Source: Aquincola agrisoli (lineage in GTDB: Bacteria > Pseudomonadota > Gammaproteobacteria > Burkholderiales > Burkholderiaceae_C). From it: 64,000 nt of DNA. Positions 37,254 to 45,249 of the stretch are shown here, piece by piece. The stretch spans positions 186,001 through 250,000 of the forward strand of contig NZ_JAZIBG010000009.1 in the NCBI RefSeq assembly GCF_036621135.1, given 5' to 3'. The position numbers and the translations under genes are program-made. Position 1 is the first letter of the stretch; each line of letters starts with the position of its first letter. The notes beneath the pieces are model-generated. The model searched no databases, was not told the DNA's origin, and was given only the letters and a program-made list of their open reading frames with translations.

Positions 37254-38081
37254 ATGGCCGACACGTCCTCTGCCGCGGCGCCCTGGGCGTCGTCGGCCAA
37301 CGCCCCCGCGGCGCGCCAGCCCCGGCGCTTCGACGCGGGGCGGCTGCTGCCCTTCCTCGGGCCGCTGGTGCTCTTCATCGTGTGGGACCTGGTGGTGCGC
37401 GCCGGGTTGATCAAGCCCATCCTGCTGCCGCCGCCCGCGGCCACGCTGGGCACGCTGGTCAGCGGCCTGGCCGGCGGCCCGCTGCTGCTCGACTTCGCGG
37501 TGACGGTGTGGCGCACGGTGCAGGCCTTCCTCATCGCGGCGGTGGTCGGCGTGCCGCTGGGCGTGCTGCTCGGCAGCAACGAGAAGGCCTACCGCAGCGT
37601 CGAGTTCCTGATCGACTTCTTCCGCTCCACGCCGTCGTCGGCGCTGATTCCGCTCTTCCTGCTGATCTTCGGCGTGTCCGACATCAACAAGGTGGCCATC
37701 GCCGCGTTCGGTGCGCTGCTGATCGTGGTGTTCAACAGCGCCTACGGCGTCATCAACGCGCGCAAGCAGCGGGTGATGGCGGCCAAGGTGATGGGTGCCA
37801 CGCGCTGGCAGATCTTCAAGGACGTGCTGGTGTGGGAAAGCCTGCAGCCCAGCTTCGTGGGCCTGCGCTCGGCGGTGTCGATGGCGCTGGTGATCGTGGT
37901 GGTGGCCGAGATGTTCATCGGCTCCGACAACGGCCTGGGCCACCGCATCATCGACGCGCAGCAGGTGCTGAACGTGAAGACGATGTACGCCGCCATCCTG
38001 GCCGCGGGCATCCTGGGCTACGTGCTCAACATCCTGTTCCTGGTGATGGAACGCAAGATCGTCCACTGGAGCGGCCGATGA
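37254..38081 (+). CDS. ABC transporter permease, SsuC-type
   Basis: A 275-residue inner-membrane protein with about six helices and the EAA-type cytoplasmic loop (AKVMGATRWQIFKDVLVWES) that contacts the ATPase. It begins five bases after the binding-protein gene and overlaps the ATPase gene by four bases, so the three make one transporter. Belongs to the nitrate/sulfonate/taurine permease group by sequence pattern. Confidence 0.92.
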   Translation: MADTSSAAAPWASSANAPAARQPRRFDAGRLLPFLGPLVLFIVWDLVVRAGLIKPILLPPPAATLGTLVSGLAGGPLLLDFAVTVWRTVQAFLIAAVVGVPLGVLLGSNEKAYRSVEFLIDFFRSTPSSALIPLFLLIFGVSDINKVAIAAFGALLIVVFNSAYGVINARKQRVMAAKVMGATRWQIFKDVLVWESLQPSFVGLRSAVSMALVIVVVAEMFIGSDNGLGHRIIDAQQVLNVKTMYAAILAAGILGYVLNILFLVMERKIVHWSGR

Positions 38082-38899
38082 GCGCAGTCCTCAACGCCCC
38101 GGTCGTCGCGGACGTTCCGCAACGGCCCTTCGTGCCCGGCCCGGCCGGCACGCACATCACCATCCGCGGGCTGACGAAGTACTTCGCCGGCTGGCCGCTG
38201 TACGAGAACTTCGACCTCGACATCCCCAAGCACAAGATCGTCTCGGTGTTCGGGCCCAACGGCTGCGGAAAGAGCACGCTGATCAACATGATCGCGGGGC
38301 TGATCCCGATCGACTCGGGCCAGATCCTGTTCGACGGCAAGAGCCTGAAGGACACCAAGATCGGCTACGTGTTCCAGAACTACCGCGAGGCGATGTTCCC
38401 GTGGATGCGCACGATCGACAACATCGCCTACCCGCTGAAGCTGGAAGGCCGCAGCAAGGCCGAGGTGGACCGGCGCATGGCCGAGCTGGTGGCGTCGTTC
38501 GACGTCAAGTTCGACCTCAACCGCTACCCCTACGAGCTGTCGGGCGGGCAGCAGCAGACGGCGTCGATCATGCGCGCGCTGGCCCCGGGGCCGGAAGTGC
38601 TGTTCCTCGACGAGCCCTTCTCGGCGCTCGACTTCGAGATGACGCTCTTCATCCGCGAGAAGCTGCAGGAGGTGTTCATCCAGACCGGCACCACGATGCT
38701 GCTGGTGTCGCATGATCTCGAAGAGGCCGTGTACCTGGCCGACGAGGTGCTGCTGCTGACCAAGCGGCCCACCAAAGTGGCCGAAATCCTGCGCTACGAC
38801 GACCCGCGGCCGCGCACCGTGGCCACGCTGTCGGAGCCGTCGTTCGTGGCCACGAAGAAGCTGAGCCTGGAGATCTTCCAGCGGGAGGTTCGCAGATGA
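38078..38899 (+). CDS. ABC transporter ATPase, SsuB-type
   Basis: A 273-residue ATPase. Walker A is GPNGCGKSTLIN, the signature LSGGQQQTASIMRALA, Walker B VLFLDEPFSALDF, and the switch histidine lies in LLVSHDLEEAVYLADE. It energises the importer formed with the two preceding genes. The start overlaps the permease stop (ATGA at 38078-38081) and its end overlaps atzG by four bases, showing that transport and catabolic genes are one operon. Confidence 0.93.
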   Translation: MSAVLNAPVVADVPQRPFVPGPAGTHITIRGLTKYFAGWPLYENFDLDIPKHKIVSVFGPNGCGKSTLINMIAGLIPIDSGQILFDGKSLKDTKIGYVFQNYREAMFPWMRTIDNIAYPLKLEGRSKAEVDRRMAELVASFDVKFDLNRYPYELSGGQQQTASIMRALAPGPEVLFLDEPFSALDFEMTLFIREKLQEVFIQTGTTMLLVSHDLEEAVYLADEVLLLTKRPTKVAEILRYDDPRPRTVATLSEPSFVATKKLSLEIFQREVRR

Positions 38900-39108
38900 C
38901 GATGACACCTGCGCAGATCGAAGCCTACGTCGACGCCGCCTCGGCGGCCGTCGGCCTGCCCCTGTCGCCCGTGCACCGGCCCGGCGTGCTGCGCTACTTC
39001 GGCCTCGCGGCCGACATGGCGGCGCTGGTCAATGGCCTGCCGCTGGCGCCGCACGACGAGCCGGCCGGCGCCTTCGTGCCGATCGGCCCCGACGAGGTGC
39101 AGCGATGA
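38896..39108 (+). CDS. atzG: AtzG, GatC-like partner of AtzE (DUF4089)
   Basis: A 70-residue protein (MTMTPAQIEAYVDAASAAVG ... LNGLPL-like VNGLPLAPHDEPAGAF). Its size, position directly before the amidase and the AADMAALVN segment match AtzG, the small subunit that stabilises the 1-carboxybiuret amidohydrolase AtzE and is related to GatC of the tRNA amidotransferase complex. It overlaps both neighbours by four bases. Confidence 0.85.
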   Translation: MTMTPAQIEAYVDAASAAVGLPLSPVHRPGVLRYFGLAADMAALVNGLPLAPHDEPAGAFVPIGPDEVQR

Positions 39109-40520
39109 ACGCGGACCAGCTGCTCCTCGGGCCGGCACACGCCATGGCCGCCGCGGTGCGCGCGGGCACGGTGACGGCCGAGGCGCTGGTGCAGGCGAGC
39201 CTGGCGCGCATCGAGCGCACCGACACCGCGGTCAACGCCTTCACCGACCTCACCGCCGCGCGCGCGCTGGCTGCCGCGCAGGGCATCGACGCACGGTTGA
39301 AGGCCGGCGACGAGGCCACGCGCAAGCTGCCGCTGCTGGGCGTGCCCTACGCGGTGAAGAACCTGTTCGACGTCGAAGGCCTGACCACGCTGGCCGGCTC
39401 GAAGATCGAACGCGGCCAGCCCGCGGCACGCCAGGACGGCCCGCTCGTGCAGCGCATGGATGCGATGGGCGCGGTGCTGGTCGGCGCGCTCAACATGGAC
39501 GAATACGCCTACGGCTTCACCACCGAGAACAGCCACGAAGGGCCGACGCGCAACCCGCACGACCTGTCGCGCGTGGCCGGCGGGTCTTCAGGCGGTTCGG
39601 GCGCCGCCGTCGCCGCGGGGCAGGTGCCGATCACGCTCGGCTCCGACACCAACGGCTCGATCCGCGTGCCCTCGTCGCTTTGCGGCGTGTTCGGGCTGAA
39701 GCCCACCTACGGCCGCCTGCCGCGCAACGGCAGCTATCCCTTCGTGGCCAGCCTCGACCACCTGGGCCCCTTCGGCCGTTCGGCGCTCGACGTGGCGCTG
39801 GCCTACGACGCGATGCAGGGCCACGACGGCGCCGACCCGGCCTGCGTGCGGCGCGCCGTCGAGCCCACCGCACCGACGATCACGCAGAGCCTCAGCGGCC
39901 TGCGCATCGCGGTGCTGGGCGGCTACTTCCACGACAACGCCGGGCCCGACGCGCAGGCTGCCGTCGCGCGTGTCGCGCAGGCCCTGGGCGGGCTGCATGC
40001 GGTCGAGCTGCCGGAAGTGGCGCGCGCCCGCGCGGCTGCGTTCGTGATCAGCAACGCCGAGGGCGCCACGCTGCACCTGCCCGACCTTCGGCTGCGGCCC
40101 GGCGACTTCGAGCCGCTGTCGCGCGACCGCTTCCTGGCCGGCGCGCTGCTGCCCGCGGCCTGGGTGCTGCAGGCCCAGCGCGTGCGGCGCTGGTTCGCCC
40201 TGCGCGCGGCCGAGCTGCTGCGCGACGTGGACGTGCTGATCGCGCCCGCCACGCCGGTGGTGGCGCCGCCCATCGGCTCCGAATGGATCGAGGTCGGCGG
40301 CCAGCGCCTGCCCGCGCGGCCCAGCCTCGGCCTGCTGACCCAACCCCTGTCCTGCATCGGGCTGCCCGTGTGTGCGGCACCGGTGTGGGGCTGCCACCCG
40401 CGCATGCCGATCGGCGTGCAGATCATCGCCGCGCCCTGGCGCGAAGACCACGCGCTGCGCGTCGCGCATGCGCTCGAACAGGCGGGCGTCGTTCAGGCGC
40501 CTGTCGCCACCCTCCCATGA
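39105..40520 (+). CDS. atzE: AtzE, 1-carboxybiuret amidohydrolase
   Basis: A 471-residue amidase-signature enzyme. The triad lysine is in VPYAVKNLFDVEG (about residue 84), serines in AGGSSGGSGAAVAAG and in SDTNGSIRVPSS. The order atzG-atzE-atzH is diagnostic for AtzE, which deaminates 1-carboxybiuret in cyanuric acid/biuret catabolism. The protein is of normal length and no key residue is missing. Coupled to both neighbours by ATGA overlaps. A general amidase annotation would be the fallback. Confidence 0.9.
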   Translation: MNADQLLLGPAHAMAAAVRAGTVTAEALVQASLARIERTDTAVNAFTDLTAARALAAAQGIDARLKAGDEATRKLPLLGVPYAVKNLFDVEGLTTLAGSKIERGQPAARQDGPLVQRMDAMGAVLVGALNMDEYAYGFTTENSHEGPTRNPHDLSRVAGGSSGGSGAAVAAGQVPITLGSDTNGSIRVPSSLCGVFGLKPTYGRLPRNGSYPFVASLDHLGPFGRSALDVALAYDAMQGHDGADPACVRRAVEPTAPTITQSLSGLRIAVLGGYFHDNAGPDAQAAVARVAQALGGLHAVELPEVARARAAAFVISNAEGATLHLPDLRLRPGDFEPLSRDRFLAGALLPAAWVLQAQRVRRWFALRAAELLRDVDVLIAPATPVVAPPIGSEWIEVGGQRLPARPSLGLLTQPLSCIGLPVCAAPVWGCHPRMPIGVQIIAAPWREDHALRVAHALEQAGVVQAPVATLP

Positions 40521-40912
40521 CCCTCGACACCATCAACCTCCCCGACATCCTCGCCGAAGTGCAGGCCGTCTTCGCCCGCTATGAAGACGCGCTCGTCCAC
40601 AACAAGGTCGACGTGCTCGACGAGCTGTTCTGGAACTCGCCGCACACCGTGCGCTACGGCGCCACCGAGAACCTGGTGGGCTATGCGCAGATCCAGGCCT
40701 TCCGCGCCGGCCGCTCGCCCGCGGGCCTGGCGCGCAGCCTGCGCCACACCGTCATCACCACCTACGGGCGCGACTTCGCCACCGCGATGACCGAGTTCGT
40801 GCGCGAGGGCAGCACCGCCATCGGCCGGCAGAGCCAGACCTGGGTGCGCCTGCCCGAAGGCTGGCGCGTGGTGGCCGCGCACGTGAGCCTGCTGGCGGCG
40901 CCCCCTCGGTAA
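40517..40912 (+). CDS. atzH: AtzH, DUF3225 protein of carboxybiuret degradation
   Basis: A 131-residue protein of the NTF2-like DUF3225 family (EVQAVFARYEDALVHNKVDV, GATENLVGYAQIQAFRAGRS). AtzH accompanies AtzEG and is reported to act on the dicarboxyurea product, giving allophanate for AtzF. The GRQSQTWVRLPEGWRVVAAHVS tail (abridged) is typical. The ATG overlaps the atzE stop by four bases. Function is transferred from family knowledge and gene order. Confidence 0.87.
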   Translation: MTLDTINLPDILAEVQAVFARYEDALVHNKVDVLDELFWNSPHTVRYGATENLVGYAQIQAFRAGRSPAGLARSLRHTVITTYGRDFATAMTEFVREGSTAIGRQSQTWVRLPEGWRVVAAHVSLLAAPPR

Positions 40913-40922
40913 GATCGGCCGC

Positions 40923-41663
40923 ATGCGCGCCCTCGCCGCTTCCGCCACCGCAGCCCCCCCGTCAGCGGCCCCCCTGCGACCCAACCTGGCCGAGCAGGTC
41001 TATGCCCGCCTGAAGGCCGAGATGATCGACTTCCAGCTCGTGCCGGGCGACCGGTTCTCGGAAGCCGAGCTGGGCCAACGCCTGGGCGTGAGCCGCACGC
41101 CGGTGCGCGAGGCGCTCTTCCGGCTGCGCAACGAGGGTTTCCTCGACGTCGAGCCCAAGTCGGGCTGGTCGGTGCGGCCGATCGACTTCGGCAAGCTCGA
41201 GGAGCTGTACGACCTGCGCGTGATCCTCGAGAGCGCGAGCGTCGCGCGGCTGTGCGCCCACACCGGCACGCCCCCCGACGAGCTCGAATCGCTGAAGGCC
41301 ATCTGGCTGGTGCCGGCCGCCGAGCGGCTGGCGGACTCGCGCGAGGTGGGCCGGCTCGACGAGCAGTTCCATGCGACGCTGGTGCGCGCCGCCGGCAATG
41401 CCGAGATCGCCCGCGTGCACTGGGACGTGACCGAGCGCATCCGCGTCATCCGCCACCTCGACTTCACGCGGCCCGACCGCGTCGAGGCCACTTACGCCGA
41501 GCACGCGAAGATCCTGCGCGCGGTGATGCAGCGCAAGCTCGACCAGGCCCAGCTGCTGCTGAAGACGCACGTCGAGCAGAGCAAGGCCGAGGTGCGCAAG
41601 ATCACGCTGGCGACGCTGCACGAGGCCCGCGAGCGGGGGAAACACCAGCACCCGGCGTCGTGA
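40923..41663 (+). CDS. GntR-family regulator with FCD ligand domain
   Basis: A 246-residue regulator. Residues 20-90 form the GntR winged helix (QVYARLKAEMIDFQLVPGD, GQRLGVSRTPVREALFRLRN) and residues 100-230 an all-helical FCD domain (LYDLRVILESASVARL, with the AEHAKILRAVMQRKLDQA metal/ligand helix). It lies 10 bases after atzH as the last gene of the catabolic operon. FadR-type members bind palindromes such as the TGGTATACCA elements seen upstream of biuH and atzF, so autoregulated control of the biuret genes by a pathway intermediate is the likely role. Confidence 0.9.
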   Translation: MRALAASATAAPPSAAPLRPNLAEQVYARLKAEMIDFQLVPGDRFSEAELGQRLGVSRTPVREALFRLRNEGFLDVEPKSGWSVRPIDFGKLEELYDLRVILESASVARLCAHTGTPPDELESLKAIWLVPAAERLADSREVGRLDEQFHATLVRAAGNAEIARVHWDVTERIRVIRHLDFTRPDRVEATYAEHAKILRAVMQRKLDQAQLLLKTHVEQSKAEVRKITLATLHEARERGKHQHPAS

Positions 41664-41752
41664 GTACACGCCGCCACCCGCCGGGCGGGTTGCGCGGCCG
41701 CCTTGGGGCGGCCCGGCGCCGGCCGCGACCGGTGGGGCACCCGACGGCGACG

Positions 41753-42202
41753 TCAGCCGATGTGCCTCGGGCGGCCGGTGACCGAGAACACGCCGCTGGC
41801 GCGCAGCATCACGCGCTCGCCCACCCGCAACAGGCATTCGGCGAACGCGAGCTGCCGGCCCTGGCGGCGCACGGTGACATGGGCTTCGAGCCAGTCGCCG
41901 GGCTGGGCGGCCGAGAGGTAGTCGACGCTCAGGCTCACCGTCACCAGGTGCTGGCGGGGCTGGCGCAGCATCGACACGTTCATGCCCAGCGCGGAATCGG
42001 CCAGCGTGGCCAGCATGCCGCCGTGCGTCACCCCGAGCATGTTGGTGTGCTTCGCCTCGATGCGCAGGCCCATCAAGGCGGTGCCATCGGGCTGGCGCTT
42101 GGCATACACCGGCCCCAAGGCCTGGAAATATGGGCCGCCCTGCTCCAGGGGATGGAAGCCGGCGGGGATGTCGTTGTCGGCAACGGACGTGGCAGTGCTC
42201 AT
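41753..42202 (-). CDS. PaaI-type hotdog thioesterase
   Basis: A 149-residue hotdog-fold protein. The motif HTNMLGVTHGGMLATLADSA is the HGGxxxxxxDxA-like signature of PaaI thioesterases, which hydrolyse aromatic or medium-chain acyl-CoA thioesters. The start ATG at 42202 gives MSTATSVADNDIPAGFHPL. It is divergent from the phosphotransferase and acyl-CoA ligase genes, suggesting a shared acyl-CoA theme. Substrate unknown. Confidence 0.88.
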   Translation of the reverse strand: MSTATSVADNDIPAGFHPLEQGGPYFQALGPVYAKRQPDGTALMGLRIEAKHTNMLGVTHGGMLATLADSALGMNVSMLRQPRQHLVTVSLSVDYLSAAQPGDWLEAHVTVRRQGRQLAFAECLLRVGERVMLRASGVFSVTGRPRHIG

Positions 42203-42279
42203 GCCCGGCACCATACCGCAGTTTCTGATTGCCGATCGAGACGCTGCGCGATCGCCCTGCCCGACGGGCGCGGTACTCG

Positions 42280-42287
42280 GGTATACC
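42280..42287. promoter_or_regulatory. third GGTATACC palindrome, divergent thioesterase/phosphotransferase promoter
   Basis: GGTATACC in the context GGGTATACCA matches nine of ten bases of the palindrome upstream of atzF. It lies about 80 bases before the thioesterase start and about 90 before the phosphotransferase start, and 0.6 kb beyond the gntR gene. It may be a further site for that regulator. Confidence 0.4.
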
Positions 42288-42373
42288 AGCCATTCCAAAG
42301 CGGACGGCGCTGGCAGAATCTTCCGCAGGCGGCCGCCCGGCCGCAGCGTCCCCCTCGACCCGACCAGCCCACG

Positions 42374-43486
42374 ATGAGCGCCACCGAGCAGCAACTCTTC
42401 AGCGGCACCCGGCCCGTGGCCGCAGCCCATGCCTTCGATGTCGGCCGGCTCGACGCCTACCTGCGCGGCCATCTGCCGGGCTACAGCGGCGAGCTGCAGG
42501 TGGCGCAGTTCAACGGCGGGCAGTCCAACCCCACGTTTCGGCTCGCGGCGGGTGAACGCCAGTACGTGCTGCGCCGCAAACCGCCCGGCGTGCTGCTGCC
42601 TTCGGCCCACGCGGTGGACCGCGAATACCGCGTGATCCGCGGGCTCGCCGGCACCGACGTGCCCGTCGCACGTGCGCACCTGCTGTGCGAAGACCCGGAC
42701 GTCATCGGCTCGATGTTCTACGTGATGGACTACGTGGAGGGCCGCATCTTCTGGGACCCGCGGCTGCCCGGCATCGCCCCCGCCGAGCGCGGCGCGCTCT
42801 ACGACGAGATGAACCGCGTGATGGCCGCGCTGCACCGCGTCGACCCGCAGGCCGTGGGCCTGGGCGGCCATGGCAAGCCGGGCCGCTACCTCGAACGGCA
42901 GATCGACCGCTGGACGAAGCAATACCGCGCCGCCGAAACCGAGCCCATCGCGGCCGCCGACGCGCTGATCGACTGGCTGCCGCGCCACCTCCCGGCGGGC
43001 GACGAGACGCCGCGCATCGTGCACGGCGACTACCGCATCGACAACGTGATCTTCCATCCGACCGAGCCGCGCATCCTTGCGGTGCTCGACTGGGAGCTGT
43101 CCACGCTCGGCGACCCGCTGGTGGATTTCGCCTACCACTGCCTCGCCTGGCACATGGCCGCGGGCGAAGGTGCGCGCGGCATGGCAGGTGAAGACCTGGG
43201 CGCGCTCGGCATCCCCACCGAGGGCGCCTACCTGCAGCGCTACCTCGAACGCACCGGCCGCGTCGCCACGGCGGGCGGCGCACCGGCGGTGTCGGCCGCG
43301 GAATGGGGCTACTACCTCGTGTTCAACCTGTTCCGGCTCGTCGGCATCCTGCAGGGCGTGCTGGCGCGGGCCCTGCAGGGCAACGCCTCCAGCGCCCGTG
43401 CGCTGGAAGCCGGCCGCCGCGCCAGACCACTGGCGGAGCAGGCGTGGGCGATGGCGCAGCGGCTCGACGGCGGGCGCGTGGCATGA
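42374..43486 (+). CDS. aminoglycoside phosphotransferase-fold protein, ACAD10/11-type
   Basis: A 370-residue kinase-fold protein. The catalytic loop is IVHGDYRIDNVIFHP and the metal-binding motif is VLDWELSTLGDPLVDFAYH, both typical of the COG3173 group that includes the kinase part of mammalian ACAD10/ACAD11. Those proteins phosphorylate 4-hydroxyacyl-CoA during lactone-forming acid breakdown. It is followed 40 bases later by an acyl-CoA ligase. A role in hydroxyacyl-CoA metabolism is inferred from family and neighbours. Antibiotic resistance is unlikely. Confidence 0.85.
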   Translation: MSATEQQLFSGTRPVAAAHAFDVGRLDAYLRGHLPGYSGELQVAQFNGGQSNPTFRLAAGERQYVLRRKPPGVLLPSAHAVDREYRVIRGLAGTDVPVARAHLLCEDPDVIGSMFYVMDYVEGRIFWDPRLPGIAPAERGALYDEMNRVMAALHRVDPQAVGLGGHGKPGRYLERQIDRWTKQYRAAETEPIAAADALIDWLPRHLPAGDETPRIVHGDYRIDNVIFHPTEPRILAVLDWELSTLGDPLVDFAYHCLAWHMAAGEGARGMAGEDLGALGIPTEGAYLQRYLERTGRVATAGGAPAVSAAEWGYYLVFNLFRLVGILQGVLARALQGNASSARALEAGRRARPLAEQAWAMAQRLDGGRVA

Positions 43487-43526
43487 GCGAACGCCCGATG
43501 CGTCCCTCGTCGGTCGAGGGGCTGTC

Positions 43527-45188
43527 ATGAAGCACTGGCCGCCGGGCCAGCCGCGGCACCTGACCATCCCCGAAACCCACCTGTGGTTCAACGTCGAGGT
43601 GTCGGCGGCGCGCTTCCCGCACAAGCCCTTCATCGTCTTCTACGACACGCCGCTCACTTTCGCCGAGTTCAAGCGCGAGGCCGAGGCGCTGGCCGGCCAC
43701 CTGCAGCAGGTGTGCGGCGTGCAGCGCGGCGACCGCGTGCTGCTCGACCTGCAGAACAGCCCCCAATGGGCGCTGGCGTTCTACGCCATCCTGCGCGCCG
43801 ATGCGGTGGTGGTGCCCGTCAACCCGATGAACCGGCGCGAGGAACTGCGCCACTACGTGCAGGACAGCGGTGCGCGTGTCGCCTTCGTCGCGCAGGACCT
43901 GCTGCCCGAACTGCAACCCCTGCTGCAGCCCGGCGGGCTGGCGCACATCGTCGTCGCCACCTACGCCGACCACCTGCGCCACCCCACCGACCTGGCCGTG
44001 CCCGCGTTCGTGAGCGCCGCGCGCGACGTGCCCGACGCCCCCGGCGTGCATGCATGGGCCGACGCCGTGGCCCAAGCGCATGGGCCCGCCCCGCTGCGCA
44101 ACGGGCCCGACGACCTCTGCGTGATGCCCTACACCTCGGGCACCACCGGCCACCCCAAGGGCTGCATGCACACGCACCGCAGCGTGATGTGCACGACGGT
44201 GGGCGGTGTCCAGTGGTTCACGCGAACGCAGGACGCGAGCTACCTCGGCGTGCTGCCGTACTTCCACGTCACCGGGCTCACCGGCGGCCTCAACGGGCCG
44301 ATGTTCACGGGCGCCACCGTCGTCGTGCTGCCGCGCTGGGACCGCGAGGCCGCCGCGCGCTGCATCGAGCGCTACCGCATCACGGTGTGGCAGGCCATCT
44401 CGACGATGGTGATCGATTTCCTCTCGCAGCCGGGCATCGAGCGTTTTGACCTCTCCAGCCTGAGCGGCATACGCGGCGGCGGTGCGGCCATGCCGGCCGC
44501 CGTGGCCGCCAGGCTGAAGGCGCTGACGGGGCTGGACTACGTCGAAGGCTACGGCATGTCGGAGACCATCGCCGGCACGCACATCAACCCGACGCACCGG
44601 CCCAAGCCGCAATGCCTGGGCATTCCGGTGTTCGACGTCGACGCACGGCTCATCGACCCTTCGACGCTGCAGGCCGTGCCGCAAGGCGAGGTCGGCGAGA
44701 TCGTGATCCACGCGCCGCAGGTGATGCAGGGCTACTGGAACAATGAGGCTGCCACGCGCGAGGTGTTCATCGAGATCGACGGCAAGCGCTTCCTGCGCAC
44801 CGGCGACCTGGCCACCATCGACGAGGACGGTTACTGGTTCATGGTCGACCGCCTCAAGCGCATGATCAATGCAGCGGGCTTCAAGGTGTGGCCGGCAGAG
44901 GTCGAGGCGCTGATGTACCAGCACCCAGACATCCAGGAAGCCTGCGTGATCAGCAGCCTGGATGCGCGGCGCGGCGAAACGGTCAAGGCGGTCGTGGTGC
45001 TGAAGCCCGCTGCCGCCGGCCGCGTCACCGAGCAGCAGATCGTCGACTGGTGCCGCGAGCACATGGCCGCATACAAGACGCCGCGCACCGTGCAGTTCGT
45101 CGATGCGCTGCCGAAGTCGGGGACGGGCAAGGTGCAGTGGCGGGCGCTGCAGGAGCGGGAAACGCAAGGGGGCGCTGGCGATGCCTGA
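43527..45188 (+). CDS. AMP-forming acyl-CoA ligase
   Basis: A 553-residue adenylate-forming enzyme. The P-loop is MPYTSGTTGHPKGCM (about residue 205), the A5 motif EGYGMSETIAGTH, and the hinge and C-terminal lysine region MINAAGFKVWPAEVEAL ... LPKSGTGKVQWR are complete. It activates a carboxylic acid, probably medium- or long-chain, with ATP and CoA. It follows the ACAD10-like phosphotransferase gene and is likely co-transcribed. Substrate unknown. Confidence 0.9.
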   Translation: MKHWPPGQPRHLTIPETHLWFNVEVSAARFPHKPFIVFYDTPLTFAEFKREAEALAGHLQQVCGVQRGDRVLLDLQNSPQWALAFYAILRADAVVVPVNPMNRREELRHYVQDSGARVAFVAQDLLPELQPLLQPGGLAHIVVATYADHLRHPTDLAVPAFVSAARDVPDAPGVHAWADAVAQAHGPAPLRNGPDDLCVMPYTSGTTGHPKGCMHTHRSVMCTTVGGVQWFTRTQDASYLGVLPYFHVTGLTGGLNGPMFTGATVVVLPRWDREAAARCIERYRITVWQAISTMVIDFLSQPGIERFDLSSLSGIRGGGAAMPAAVAARLKALTGLDYVEGYGMSETIAGTHINPTHRPKPQCLGIPVFDVDARLIDPSTLQAVPQGEVGEIVIHAPQVMQGYWNNEAATREVFIEIDGKRFLRTGDLATIDEDGYWFMVDRLKRMINAAGFKVWPAEVEALMYQHPDIQEACVISSLDARRGETVKAVVVLKPAAAGRVTEQQIVDWCREHMAAYKTPRTVQFVDALPKSGTGKVQWRALQERETQGGAGDA

Positions 45189-45212
45189 AACGGCATCGGT
45201 TCGACACGCCGC

Positions 45213-45249
45213 GGTTGCATGTGGCAAAACGCCACACTGCACTGCAACC
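45213..45249 (+). promoter_or_regulatory. nested inverted repeat abutting the start of the antitoxin-nucleotidyltransferase gene
   Basis: Outer arms GGTTGCA (45213-45219) and TGCAACC (45243-45249) enclose inner arms TGTGGC (45220-45225) and GCCACA (45231-45236) around an AAAAC loop. The outer right arm ends on the base before the ATG. Such a structure could be the autoregulatory operator of the encoded ribbon-helix-helix domain, or an mRNA hairpin masking initiation. No Shine-Dalgarno sequence is visible inside it. Confidence 0.6.

Noticed and set aside
34367..41663. Complete atrazine or cyanurate pathway
   Set aside because: Only the lower steps (atzE, atzF, atzG, atzH and the biuret hydrolase-like gene) are present; no atzA, atzB, atzC or atzD gene was found.
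42374..43486. Aminoglycoside resistance gene
   Set aside because: The kinase fold matches, but the sequence pattern and the adjoining acyl-CoA ligase point to the ACAD10-like group rather than antibiotic phosphotransferases.
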